64,000 nucleotides of DNA from Pseudoalteromonas byunsanensis (GTDB lineage: Bacteria > Pseudomonadota > Gammaproteobacteria > Enterobacterales > Alteromonadaceae), in assembly GCF_001854475.1 (NCBI RefSeq), contig NZ_MNAN01000031.1, forward strand, positions 1 to 64,000, given 5' to 3'. The notes beneath the pieces were generated by a model that saw only the letters and a list, made by a program, of their open reading frames with translations, was not told where the DNA came from and ran no database searches. How positions within the stretch are numbered: the first letter of the stretch is position 1; each line of letters starts with the position of its first letter. The position numbers and the translations under genes are program-made. Positions 9,286 through 18,961 of the stretch are shown here, piece by piece.

Positions 9286-11088
9286 TTATGCCGAACATTC
9301 GGCTTGATCTTTTTCTATCTTCTTCACCACTGACACACTGGGGCGGCGTCGATTACACACAAACAAGTAACTGTTTCGGTATCGCTTAGCTTCTTTTTTT
9401 GCGTCCGTAGCAAGTGCGGCCACCTGATGACTGTTTTTACAATTATCTAAATCGGGCCTAACTAAACCAATGGACAGTGTCAGTAAAGGTACGAACTGCT
9501 TCTGTCCTTCTCTATTTGTGGCCCAATAACCGCCTGATTTAACATGCTCAGGCGTGAAGAATGCCTTTGACTGTTGCTCAAAGTCATTGATGATCTGGTG
9601 ACAAAGTTGCTCTGCATCATTAGCATCAAACACAACCATAAAATCGTCTCCGCCTATATGTCCAACAAAACATGGGCTTTGTTCGCAGGCTTTTACCGTC
9701 ACATCGGCCAGCAGTTTGATCACGCTATCACCACTGGCGTAACCATATAAATCGTTAAACTGCTTAAAGTGATTCAAATCTATATATGCCAATGAAAAGT
9801 CGGATTGCTTTCGCAAACGCGTTTCAATCGCTTCATTTATCGCCACATTACCAGGCAGCATAGTGAGGGGGTTTGCGTGCTGAGCATGGCGAATTTTCTC
9901 TTCCGTTATGTGCTTAAGAATATCTCTTAACGGTGCAAGTCCTAAGTAACAACCTTCTCGAGTAATAATGATATGGCGACGAATATCGAACTCTTGTTCA
10001 GTTATTTGCTGACTTACTTGGTCCAGTTGGGCATTTTCATCAACTATCAGCGGCTGCTTATCCATCAACTCCACCACCGATTTTTTAGCATATAATGCAT
10101 GTCCATACGGCGCGGCAAACACCTCAGTCAGTTGGTCTCTGTGCAATAACCCTATTGGCTCTCGATTATCATTCACTACCGCTAAGCTCATCAACTTTTT
10201 ATCCGACTCAAAGCTTCGATGGGCTTCCTTACATTGCGTGCATTGGTGAATAGCACTTTGCGTTATGGCTAACCAGCCAATCGCGATTGATTGCTCTGTC
10301 GTATTCATTTTCGGCGTCAAGTTTAGGGCCGACCACTGACTGGCCTCAAGTTCAATCTTAGGTTCACTCTGAGGGTAAGCAAGCAAATATCCTTGAGCAT
10401 TCACTATGCCTAATTTCTCTAGTAATGATAGCTCCTCAACTCGCTCAATCCCTTCAGCGATCACCGATGTTCCCGTTGCTTTTGCAAGCTCTATGATGGA
10501 TTTTAAGAATTCTCTTTTAACAATACTTTGATCGCAGTAGTCAATAAAATACCTATCAACTTTGACATACTCAGGGCAAAGTTCTGACCACTGCTTAAGG
10601 CCCGAATAACCTGCTCCCAAGTCATCAATAGCGATGTTGAAGCCAAGCTGACGATAGTGCTCAATGGTTTTTAGTAATAAAAAGCCATCATCAACCTTGT
10701 CTTGCTCTGTAACCTCAATCACCACTTTGTTAGCAGCCAAACCGTGCTTTTCCACTAAATGGCGAGTCTCGCCGCGTGGGTGGCTTGGGTCAAGTAACGT
10801 GTTAGGGCTAACATTCAAAAACAGCTTGCCGGGTAGTTGCAGTGAAACAAAACGTTCTATTGCTTTTTCTCGGCATAATAATTCTAGTTCTGACAGTTTG
10901 TTGTGAATGCCAGCTGCTGCAAACAATTGTTCGGGCATTTCCAAGCAATCTACACCTCGGCTTAATGCCTCAAAACCCAGTATATCTTGCTTGCTAATAT
11001 CATAAATGGGCTGAAATAAAGTATTAACAGTGCCGTGTTTTAATATGTTTTCTAATACTTGTTTTTCTAGCTCTGCTGCTTCATTCAC
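9286..11088 (-). CDS. EAL-CBS-GGDEF cyclic-di-GMP protein
   Basis: The 600-residue cytoplasmic protein has an N-terminal EAL domain (about 15-255), a paired CBS region (about 275-400) and a C-terminal GGDEF domain (about 405-575). In the EAL part the residues for phosphodiesterase activity look intact: FEALSRG, NVSPNTL, EVTEQD, IDDLGAGYSG, VKVDRYF and AEGIE. The GGDEF signature reads GGDDF, a change at the position normally occupied by glutamate, so cyclase activity may be lost or altered. No transmembrane helix is seen. The likely role is degradation of cyclic-di-GMP, possibly gated by nucleotide binding to the CBS pair or GTP binding to the GGDEF part. Confidence 0.88.
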   Translation of the reverse strand: MNEAAELEKQVLENILKHGTVNTLFQPIYDISKQDILGFEALSRGVDCLEMPEQLFAAAGIHNKLSELELLCREKAIERFVSLQLPGKLFLNVSPNTLLDPSHPRGETRHLVEKHGLAANKVVIEVTEQDKVDDGFLLLKTIEHYRQLGFNIAIDDLGAGYSGLKQWSELCPEYVKVDRYFIDYCDQSIVKREFLKSIIELAKATGTSVIAEGIERVEELSLLEKLGIVNAQGYLLAYPQSEPKIELEASQWSALNLTPKMNTTEQSIAIGWLAITQSAIHQCTQCKEAHRSFESDKKLMSLAVVNDNREPIGLLHRDQLTEVFAAPYGHALYAKKSVVELMDKQPLIVDENAQLDQVSQQITEQEFDIRRHIIITREGCYLGLAPLRDILKHITEEKIRHAQHANPLTMLPGNVAINEAIETRLRKQSDFSLAYIDLNHFKQFNDLYGYASGDSVIKLLADVTVKACEQSPCFVGHIGGDDFMVVFDANDAEQLCHQIINDFEQQSKAFFTPEHVKSGGYWATNREGQKQFVPLLTLSIGLVRPDLDNCKNSHQVAALATDAKKEAKRYRNSYLFVCNRRRPSVSVVKKIEKDQAECSA

Positions 11089-11435
11089 GCCTTAACCAAC
11101 AAAAATTTGACTAAATAATAGCCCAGCAAATTAGCAAGGTTTTATGACAATTTTGTGGCAAAAATAGGAATTACTCCCATTGCCATTACTCGAAATACAG
11201 CAACAAAACAATCTAATCTATCGCTAGCGCCCAGTGCGCCTTGGCTAAGCAATAAAAGCAACTGCAAAAACAAGTAAATGAATTTTATTCACACTCAGTG
11301 GCATTTTTATTTCACGAAAATCACAAATAAACTACCGTCGTATGGCATCGGTATTTTGGCATTCACAAAACCTCTGTATTTACTTGGCAATAAAATTGTC
11401 GTAGCATTTATGGTGATTCATTCACTGGTTTTATT
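11089..11435. other. Intergenic region before copper operon
   Basis: This A/T-rich gap lies between the divergent EAL-GGDEF gene and the copper-efflux operon and should hold promoters for both. I could not identify a CueR or CopR/CusR-type operator with confidence. A short open frame across the right half shows no protein-like features. Confidence 0.4.
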
Positions 11436-11795
11436 ATGCTCAAATCACTTTCAACCATATTAGTTACGCTCTCAATGCTGATTGCCTTTACAGGGCAAGT
11501 GTTGGCGTATGCTGCTATGCCTTGTGATATGTCATTAGACAACCATCAAGTAATGATGAGCATGGATCATAGCTCGAAAATGGCTAGCATGGACAACAGC
11601 AACATGTCCAGCGCAGCGGATTGCTGTGATACCGAGTGCACCTGCCCTGCTAGTGTCTGTACTTCGATTCATTACCTAAGTTCATACTTGCTAACAACAC
11701 CGGTGCTGTATTACTCAGAAGCAATCAATCGCTCACTTCCTCAGGCACCTCTTGCCATCTCTAGTTCTCTCTATCGTCCACCGATTTTTGCCTAA
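11436..11795 (+). CDS. Small periplasmic Met/His/Cys-rich protein
   Basis: The 119-residue product starts with a hydrophobic export signal (residues 1-25). It then has a metal-ligand-rich middle: several MSMDH / SMDNSNM repeats and a cysteine cluster CCDTECTCPASVC. Such composition suits binding of Cu(I) or Ag(I). It is the first gene of a run leading into cusCBA-type genes, 114 bases upstream of the outer-membrane channel gene. Analogous small proteins (often labelled CopL-like) sit before metal efflux operons, but no family can be named firmly. Confidence 0.75.
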   Translation: MLKSLSTILVTLSMLIAFTGQVLAYAAMPCDMSLDNHQVMMSMDHSSKMASMDNSNMSSAADCCDTECTCPASVCTSIHYLSSYLLTTPVLYYSEAINRSLPQAPLAISSSLYRPPIFA

Positions 11796-11909
11796 TATGG
11801 GGTAAGTGCGCCCAAAATCCGCACGCACAGCATATATTTACTAATAAAACTATTAATTACTGCGTGAATCTTGCGCATAAATCAGTCCAGTTAATTCTGG
11901 GGACACACT

Positions 11910-13316
11910 ATGAAGCACAACTATTTTTTCAATTTTGTTTTGATAGCTTTTGCGCTGCCAATCAACGTTGCGGCTGAAACATCGGGTTACGCAACATCGG
12001 ATGGCAAACAACGACATACGATTTCACTCGAACAAGCCATACAGCTTGCCCAAAAAAATGACCCTTGGTTACATGGTAATCAGCTAAAGCAACATGCCGT
12101 TGAGCAATCAAGTATTGCTGCGAACACTTTACCCGATCCAAAGGTGTCGATAGGAATGATGAACTTACCAACTGACGGCTGGGATTTTGCGCAAGAAGGC
12201 ATGACCCAATTTAAGGTCGGTGTATCACAAATGTTCGCCCGTGGTGACAGCTTGGCAATCAAAAGTAAACAGCTAAAGCTCTCTGCAACGCAATTCCCAC
12301 TACAAAGACAAGATAGAAAAGCCAAACTGCAAAGTAATGTCACGCAGCTTTGGCTAGACGCTTATCTCGCGCAAAGAACCATTGCGTTAATCAAACAAGA
12401 TCGGGTTTTGTTTGAGCAAATCGCGGAGGTTGCTAAAGCCAGTTATTCCAGCGTAGTAGGTAAAACGAGACAGCAGGATGTTGTACGCGCTCAACTGGAG
12501 CTTATTCAACTTGAAGATAGGCTAACGGTAGAACAACAAAAGCTCGAAACGGCGCTAGCACAACTTAACGAATGGCTGCATATTTACGACACCAGCAACC
12601 CTGAACTGGCGTATAACTTTGATAATCAAAGCAGTATTTTAACAGTATCGGGCGAATTACCCCGCCTTGAATTGGCTTATGCTCAGTTACTAAAACCTGC
12701 GAATTACTCTCGCAATGAGCTGGCTAAACTATTAATAAACCATCCAGTCAATCGCGCGATTGATGTTAAGCAACAGGTGTCAAAGCAAACCATTGCTTTA
12801 AACAAACAACAGTACCAGCCACAGTGGGGAGTTAACGCAAGCTACGGCTATCGAGATGATATGCCCTCAGGCATGAGTCGTGCTGATCTATTCTCGGTCG
12901 GTGTCACCTTTGACTTACCACTATTCACTGAAAATAAGCAAGATAAACAAGTTGCCGCCGCCATCGCACAGTCTGAGGCGGTTAAAACCGACAAACTATT
13001 GATGATCAAACAAATGATTAGTGCCGTTGAGAAAGAACTCAAACAACTCAATCGACTCTCAGACAGACAAGCTTTGTATGCCACGCAACTGTTAAAGCAG
13101 ACGCACTATCAAGCTGAGGCCGCATTGACAGCTTATACCAATGATGATGGCGATTTTGCCGAAGTGGTTCGAGCGCGTATCGCCGAACTTAACGCACGTA
13201 TTGTGGCGTTAAAAATTGATGTAGATGCGCTGAAATCCGTTTCTCGTATTAATTACCTCCTTACACAATCCACTCAACCTGCAACTGCGCAGTCTCATTC
13301 TTTGGGAGCAAACTAA
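11910..13316 (+). CDS. cusC: TolC-family outer-membrane channel, CusC-like
   Basis: A signal peptide (about residues 1-22) precedes a protein of 468 residues built from long amphipathic helices, as in outer-membrane efflux channels. The first repeat starts ISLEQAIQLAQKNDPWL and the second half has VSKQTIALNKQQYQPQWGV with a beta-strand-like GYRDDMPSG region. This subgroup accompanies heavy-metal RND pumps. The stop codon overlaps the start of the adaptor gene (ATG within TAATG), so the two are translationally coupled. A GGGGA ribosome site lies just before the start. Confidence 0.88.
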   Translation: MKHNYFFNFVLIAFALPINVAAETSGYATSDGKQRHTISLEQAIQLAQKNDPWLHGNQLKQHAVEQSSIAANTLPDPKVSIGMMNLPTDGWDFAQEGMTQFKVGVSQMFARGDSLAIKSKQLKLSATQFPLQRQDRKAKLQSNVTQLWLDAYLAQRTIALIKQDRVLFEQIAEVAKASYSSVVGKTRQQDVVRAQLELIQLEDRLTVEQQKLETALAQLNEWLHIYDTSNPELAYNFDNQSSILTVSGELPRLELAYAQLLKPANYSRNELAKLLINHPVNRAIDVKQQVSKQTIALNKQQYQPQWGVNASYGYRDDMPSGMSRADLFSVGVTFDLPLFTENKQDKQVAAAIAQSEAVKTDKLLMIKQMISAVEKELKQLNRLSDRQALYATQLLKQTHYQAEAALTAYTNDDGDFAEVVRARIAELNARIVALKIDVDALKSVSRINYLLTQSTQPATAQSHSLGAN

Positions 13317-15058
13317 TGTCTTCAAATCAAAAAACCATCATCGCATTATTTGTAGGTATTGCGCTTGGCACAGTAGCGATGAGCTTATTCCCAGAAAATC
13401 ATAGCGAGCAAACACAAGCCTCTGACTCTCAAGAGAAAAAGCCGTTGTATTGGGTGGCCCCAATGGATGCTAACTATCGTCGCGATAAGCCAGGTAAATC
13501 TCCGATGGGCATGGACCTTATTCCAGTCTATGAGGAAGATAGCGGAGCAAATGATGCAGGCCCAGGTAGCGTTAAGATTGCTCCTCATGTGGTGAATAAT
13601 TTAGGTGTCAGAACTGCTCCTGTTGAATACGCAGCCATGCATACCCAAATTTCGACGGTGGGTTACGTGCAGTATGATGAAGACAAATTAATTCATATCC
13701 ATCCTCGTGTTGATGGCTGGATAGAAAAACTCTATGTAAAAGCGGCAGGGAACCCCGTTGAAAAAGGCCAACCGTTGTACACACTGTACTCTCCTCAACT
13801 GGTTAATGCGCAAGAAGAACTATTGCTCGCCCTAAAGCGTAATAATGGTTCTTTGATAAGTGCCGCGAAAGATCGCTTAAAGGCACTCCAGCTGTCTGAG
13901 CAATTTATCAATGAGTTAGAAAAAAACCAGCAAGTACAGCAAACTATCACCTTTTACTCACCTCAGTCCGGCGTCATTGATGGTTTAAAAATTCGTGAAG
14001 GATTTTATGTGAAGCCAGGTACAACCCTGATGAGTATTGCTCAGCTCAATCAAGTGTGGGTAGAAGCCGAAGTGTTTGAACGTGATACTTCTTTGATTTC
14101 ACAAGGGCAACCCGTTTCTATGACCCTTGATTACCTCCCGGGCAAGCAATGGAATGGGACGGTAGACTACGTTTACCCTGCTCTAAACAGCAAAACCCGT
14201 ACGCTGCGAGTCAGGCTCAAGTTCGATAACCCCAACTATGAACTTAAACCCAACATGTTTGCCCAAGTCGCCATTCATACCAACCTTGATGAACCCGTTA
14301 TTTTAGTGCCTAAAGAAGCTGTGATCCGAACTGGTAAGCAAGACCGTGTGGTCTTAGCCCTTGGTGACGGACAGTTTAAATCTATTGCAGTTACGATAGG
14401 ACGAGTCGGTAAAGACAAAATTGAAATTTTACAAGGCCTAAACGAAGAAGACAAAATCGTTACCTCTGCGCAATTCTTAATAGATTCAGAGTCCAGCAAA
14501 AATTCTGACTTTAAGCGTATGACCCATGAAAAAGTACCTAACTCAGTTTGGGTTCAAGGTGTGGTGAATGAGGTTATGGCCGACCACCGCATGGTAAATA
14601 TCACTCACGATCCAGTTGAAGCGTGGGACTGGCCAACCATGACCATGGACTTTACGGTCGCAAAGAAGGTAGACATCAATGCCCTCAGTGCTGGACAAAC
14701 ACTTCATTTTGAAGTGAGCAAAACAGACGATGGCAGTTATGAACTCACTGGCATTCACATTATGTCGCAAGGTTCCTCAGAGCCGCAAGTGAGCAGCGCT
14801 ACCGTCAATGGTCTAGTCAATGCCATAGATGCGGATAACCGCATTGTGAATATTAGCCGCGATGCGATTGAAAAATGGAACCGCCCCGCCGCTACAATGG
14901 ACTTTGTGGTCGCTGCTGAAGTAAGTCTTGATAACATAAAAGTGGCTGATGAAGTCACCTTTACCTTTGAAATTAGAGATGATTTTGTGGTGGTAGACAT
15001 TAAACCAAAGGCCGTCATGAATGATGATGAGCACAGTGCACATACGGGCAACGAATAA
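13316..15058 (+). CDS. cusB: RND periplasmic adaptor CusB-like with two CusF-like domains
   Basis: The 580-residue membrane-fusion protein links the inner-membrane pump to the outer channel and hands metal to the pump. Residues 7-25 form the membrane anchor. A heavy-metal-binding segment at about 45-72 (YWVAPMDANY, then SPMGMDLIP) precedes the barrel-sandwich and beta-barrel domains. Two CusF-like metallochaperone domains end the protein. The first has the full ligand set His431, Trp439, Met442 and Met444, spaced exactly as in CusF (36, 44, 47, 49). In the second only Met528 remains; the other three positions are Arg515, Arg523 and Ala526. Confidence 0.92.
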   Translation: MSSNQKTIIALFVGIALGTVAMSLFPENHSEQTQASDSQEKKPLYWVAPMDANYRRDKPGKSPMGMDLIPVYEEDSGANDAGPGSVKIAPHVVNNLGVRTAPVEYAAMHTQISTVGYVQYDEDKLIHIHPRVDGWIEKLYVKAAGNPVEKGQPLYTLYSPQLVNAQEELLLALKRNNGSLISAAKDRLKALQLSEQFINELEKNQQVQQTITFYSPQSGVIDGLKIREGFYVKPGTTLMSIAQLNQVWVEAEVFERDTSLISQGQPVSMTLDYLPGKQWNGTVDYVYPALNSKTRTLRVRLKFDNPNYELKPNMFAQVAIHTNLDEPVILVPKEAVIRTGKQDRVVLALGDGQFKSIAVTIGRVGKDKIEILQGLNEEDKIVTSAQFLIDSESSKNSDFKRMTHEKVPNSVWVQGVVNEVMADHRMVNITHDPVEAWDWPTMTMDFTVAKKVDINALSAGQTLHFEVSKTDDGSYELTGIHIMSQGSSEPQVSSATVNGLVNAIDADNRIVNISRDAIEKWNRPAATMDFVVAAEVSLDNIKVADEVTFTFEIRDDFVVVDIKPKAVMNDDEHSAHTGNE

Positions 15059-15069
15059 GGAGCACCACT

Positions 15070-18000
15070 ATGATTGAAGCTATCATTCGATGGTCTATCG
15101 GCAATCGTTTTTTTGTGTTGCTGACAACGCTAATCATCGCTTTTGCTGGAATATATTCCCTTAAAAACACCCCCGTTGATGCTATTCCGGATTTATCGGA
15201 CGTACAGGTGATCATCAAAACCAGTTACCCAGGCCAAGCACCGCAAGTGGTGCAAGATCAGGTGACCTTTCCATTGACCACTGCGATGCTCTCCGTACCC
15301 GGTGCGCAAACCGTGCGAGGCTATTCATTTTTTGGTGACTCCTACGTGTACATCATTTTTGATGATGACACTGATTTGTACTGGGCAAGAAGCCGCGTAT
15401 TAGAATATTTGAGTCAGGTGTCGGCCAGTCTCCCCGACAGTGCTAAGCCACAACTTGGCCCAGATGCCACCGGTGTGGGCTGGGTGTATATCTATGCCTT
15501 GGCAGATAAAACGGGTAAACATGACTTAAGCCAACTAAGAAGTATTCAAGACTGGTTCTTAAAATATGAGCTACAAACCGTCCCAGGGGTGTCAGAAGTG
15601 GCAGCCGTCGGTGGTATGGTCAAGCAATATCAAGTGCAGGTCGACCCTGACAAATTACGTGCCTACAACATTCCACTTAACCATATCCAAACGGCGCTAA
15701 AAAGAGGTAATCAGGAAACGGGTGCGTCGGTGGTGGAAATGGCTGAAGCCGAATACATGGTTACGGCCACAGGCTACATTCAATCGGTCAGCGATATAGA
15801 AAAAATACCTCTTGGCATCAATGAACAAGGCACACCACTTCGAGTGGGAGATGTAGCAACGGTTAATTTAGGCCCACAAATGCGCCGTGGTATTGCCGAA
15901 TTAAACGGTGAAGGTGAAGTGGTCGGTGGCGTTGTGGTCATGCGCTTTGGTGAAAACGCACAAAAGACCATCAATGGCGTGAAAGAAAAACTCGCTTCGC
16001 TCAAAAACTCACTCCCAGAGGGCGTTGAGGTGGTCACGGTGTACGACCGCTCTCGATTGATTGAAAACGCGGTAGATAACCTTTGGGGTAAACTACTTGA
16101 AGAGCTGGCCGTTGTTGCGCTGGTTTGTGTAGTGTTTCTATTCCATTTACGCTCTTCAATCGTCGCGGTGATCACTTTGCCTTTAGGTATTTTGGTCTCG
16201 TTTATCATCATGTACATGCAGGGGATCAACGCCAATATCATGTCCCTTGGTGGTATTGCCATTGCCATTGGAGCAATGACTGATGGCGCCATCGTCATGA
16301 TTGAAAACATGCATAAGCATATGGAAAAAACGCCGCTGACCGATGAAAACCGCTGGCAAATCGTTGCGAAGTCGGCATCAGAGGTGGGCCCTGCGCTGTT
16401 CTTCAGCTTACTGATTATTACCGTATCTTTCTTACCGGTATTTATTTTAGAAGCGCAAGAAGGCCGCATGTTTGCGCCTCTGGCTTACACCAAAACTTAT
16501 GCCATGGCCGCCTCTGCAGGACTTGCCATTACTTTAGTGCCGGTATTAATGGGCTACTTTATTCGTGGCAAGGTGATCTCAGAGAAAAAGAACCCGATTA
16601 ATCGCATGCTTATCGCGCTATACATGCCCGTACTTACGCAGGTGATGAAGTTTCCAAAACTCACCATCGTTTTGGCCATCGCCATCACAGCTATTGGGTT
16701 TTACCCCATCGACAAGATAGGTAGTGAATTTATTCCTCCGCTCGATGAAGGGGACTTAATGTATATGCCGACCACCTATCCGGGTATTTCTATTGGTAAA
16801 GCACGAGAGTTATTGCAACAAACCGACAAGCTCATTCGCACCGTTCCTGAGGTAGAAAATGTATTTGGTAAAGTAGGCCGAGCTGAAACCGCGACCGACC
16901 CTGCGCCTTTAACCATGATTGAAACCTTTATTCAGTTAAAACCTAAATCACAATGGCGTGAAGGGGTAACAACCGATAGCCTCAAAGCCGAGTTTGATAA
17001 TCTTGTGAAGTTTCCAGGACTCACCAATGCGTGGGTGATGCCGATTAAAACTCGTATCGATATGTTGGCAACCGGTATAAAAACGCCTGTTGGAATTAAG
17101 GTCGCAGGCGCTGACCTCAATGAGATCCAACAAATTGGTCAACAAATTGAACGTCTACTGCCAAATGTTGAAGGTACCGCATCGGTTTACTCAGAACGAG
17201 TCGCCGGAGGTCGCTACATCAAGGTTGATATTTCTCGCCAAAAAGCCAGCCGTTTTGGGTTGAATATTGCCGATGTGCAGCAGGTTGTCGCCACCGCCAT
17301 CGGCGGCATGAATGTAACCCAAACCGTAGAAGGCCAAGAGCGCTATCCAGTAAACCTGCGTTACCCGCAAGATTATCGCGATTCACCAGAGCAGTTGGCC
17401 CGTTTACCTGTGGTCACACCATCAGGGGAGCGCATTGCACTGGGTGATGTGGCACACGTTTATATCGAAAACGGGCCGCCGGGCATTAAAAGTGAAAACG
17501 CCCGTATTAATGGTTGGACGTTTATCGACATTGATGGCGTAGATGTTGGCACCTACGTGGCAAACGCCAAACAATACTTGGCAGACAACCTTGACCTACC
17601 GGTGGGTTATTCAATCACCTGGGCGGGCCAATACGAATACATGGAACGTGCAAAAGCCAAACTCAGCTACGTGTTACCGTTAACGCTGGCCATCATCGTG
17701 ATACTGCTCTACCTCAATTTCAGAGCATTTCGTGAAGTGGCTATTATCATCGTCACTTTACCTATGGCCATGATTGGTGGCTTGTGGCTGATGTACCTAG
17801 AAGGATTTAACTTCTCTGTGGCGGTTGGCGTTGGCTTTATAGCTTTGGCTGGAGTCGCAGTAGAAATTGGCGTGATCATGCTAGTTTACTTGAACCAAGC
17901 GCTCAATGAGCTAAAAGAGAATGCCCAACAAACAGGCAAGTCAATCAGCATAGAAATGTACCGTGAAGCCTTGCTACATGGTGCTGGATTGCGTGTGCGC

Positions 18001-18228
18001 CCAGTGATGATGACCGTTGCTACCATTATCATCGGTTTACTGCCTATCTTGTACGGTACAGGTACAGGGTCTGAGGTTATGAGCCGGATTGCCGCACCTA
18101 TGGTCGGTGGAATGAGTAGTGCCGTGTTACTCACCTTAATTGTATTGCCTGCCCTTTATAGCTTGGTAAAGTACCGAGAGGTAGTTTTACTCAATCAAGG
18201 CCTAAATAATAATGATAAAAAAGATTAG
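15070..18228 (+). CDS. cusA: Heavy-metal RND efflux pump CusA-like
   Basis: This 1052-residue inner-membrane proton/metal antiporter expels Cu(I)/Ag(I) through the CusC-type channel. It begins MIEAIIRWSIGNRFFVLL and has the duplicated RND plan: TM1, a large periplasmic loop, TM2-6, and then the same again. The heavy-metal-efflux signature GAMTDGAIVMIENMHKH lies in TM4, where the aspartate joins the proton relay. The start follows AAGGAG closely. The 3' end overlaps the next gene by 17 bases, so the PepSY genes are in the same transcript. Confidence 0.95.
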   Translation: MIEAIIRWSIGNRFFVLLTTLIIAFAGIYSLKNTPVDAIPDLSDVQVIIKTSYPGQAPQVVQDQVTFPLTTAMLSVPGAQTVRGYSFFGDSYVYIIFDDDTDLYWARSRVLEYLSQVSASLPDSAKPQLGPDATGVGWVYIYALADKTGKHDLSQLRSIQDWFLKYELQTVPGVSEVAAVGGMVKQYQVQVDPDKLRAYNIPLNHIQTALKRGNQETGASVVEMAEAEYMVTATGYIQSVSDIEKIPLGINEQGTPLRVGDVATVNLGPQMRRGIAELNGEGEVVGGVVVMRFGENAQKTINGVKEKLASLKNSLPEGVEVVTVYDRSRLIENAVDNLWGKLLEELAVVALVCVVFLFHLRSSIVAVITLPLGILVSFIIMYMQGINANIMSLGGIAIAIGAMTDGAIVMIENMHKHMEKTPLTDENRWQIVAKSASEVGPALFFSLLIITVSFLPVFILEAQEGRMFAPLAYTKTYAMAASAGLAITLVPVLMGYFIRGKVISEKKNPINRMLIALYMPVLTQVMKFPKLTIVLAIAITAIGFYPIDKIGSEFIPPLDEGDLMYMPTTYPGISIGKARELLQQTDKLIRTVPEVENVFGKVGRAETATDPAPLTMIETFIQLKPKSQWREGVTTDSLKAEFDNLVKFPGLTNAWVMPIKTRIDMLATGIKTPVGIKVAGADLNEIQQIGQQIERLLPNVEGTASVYSERVAGGRYIKVDISRQKASRFGLNIADVQQVVATAIGGMNVTQTVEGQERYPVNLRYPQDYRDSPEQLARLPVVTPSGERIALGDVAHVYIENGPPGIKSENARINGWTFIDIDGVDVGTYVANAKQYLADNLDLPVGYSITWAGQYEYMERAKAKLSYVLPLTLAIIVILLYLNFRAFREVAIIIVTLPMAMIGGLWLMYLEGFNFSVAVGVGFIALAGVAVEIGVIMLVYLNQALNELKENAQQTGKSISIEMYREALLHGAGLRVRPVMMTVATIIIGLLPILYGTGTGSEVMSRIAAPMVGGMSSAVLLTLIVLPALYSLVKYREVVLLNQGLNNNDKKD

Positions 18229-18961
18229 GAAATACCATAAATGGCTGATGGCCTTTGTCGGCATACAGTTTTTGATTTGGTCGCTAACAGGTTTGTATAT
18301 GGTGAGTATGGATATTCACTTTATTCACGGAGAACACCTTCGTGTCGAACACCGTCGTGTCGAACACCTTCGTGACGCATCACCACAGCAAACGAACCAA
18401 ACGCTGGCGCTTGACAAAGTAAACTACTCACTGAGCAATTTGCTCAGTGAGTATCCTCATGCCCAGAACATCACTCTAGGACACATGCTCGATAAACAAG
18501 TTTATCGTTTTATGGACCATGCACGAGGTAAAGTGCTTATAGATGCAGACTCGGGCAAAAGGTTAGCCCCGCTCAATGAGGCACAAGCCCTAAACTTAGC
18601 ACAGTATCACTTTAGCGGTACCGCAGCGGTTGCATCCGCAAAACTCATTAGCGATGTGGAAAACACGCCGCCGGAACTCTCCCCCCGCCATCTCCCCGTG
18701 TGGCAAATTACCTTTGCCGGCTTTTCATCCCCCACGTTTTACATCAATCAATATACCGCTGAGATAGTCACCACCCGCCACCTAGCTTGGCGTATGTTTG
18801 ACTGGATGTGGCGCTTTCACATTATGGATTATGACGATGGTGAAAATGTCGCAAACTGGTTTTTGTTGCTGATTGCGCTGCTTGGTTGTGTCGCTGCAAG
18901 CATGGGAGCGGTGCTGACCTATCAAAGGATATGCAACAACAAACAAGCGGGGGCTAAATAA
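18212..18961 (+). CDS. PepSY-domain membrane protein
   Basis: The 249-residue protein has an N-terminal membrane helix (about residues 10-32, GIQFLIWSLTGLYMV), a periplasmic PepSY-type region, and a second helix near the end (FLLLIALLGCVAASMGAVLTY). Several histidines near the membrane (LRVEHRRVEHLRD, FHIMDYDDG) resemble haem or metal ligands of PepSY reductases. A 15-base unit repeated in tandem (18334-18376) gives the five-residue repeat EHLRV EHRRV EHLRD. It overlaps cusA by 17 bases and abuts the next gene (TAATG), so it is an accessory of the copper system. Its reaction is unknown. Confidence 0.82.
   Translation: MIKKIRKYHKWLMAFVGIQFLIWSLTGLYMVSMDIHFIHGEHLRVEHRRVEHLRDASPQQTNQTLALDKVNYSLSNLLSEYPHAQNITLGHMLDKQVYRFMDHARGKVLIDADSGKRLAPLNEAQALNLAQYHFSGTAAVASAKLISDVENTPPELSPRHLPVWQITFAGFSSPTFYINQYTAEIVTTRHLAWRMFDWMWRFHIMDYDDGENVANWFLLLIALLGCVAASMGAVLTYQRICNNKQAGAK

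Noticed and set aside
11278..11463. Short open frame before the copper operon
   Set aside because: It overlaps the start of the Met/His/Cys protein, lacks a ribosome site and has no family resemblance.
15780..16469. 229-codon open frame antisense to cusA
   Set aside because: It lies wholly inside a strongly conserved RND pump gene and has low-complexity Ser/Thr-rich composition typical of antisense frames.
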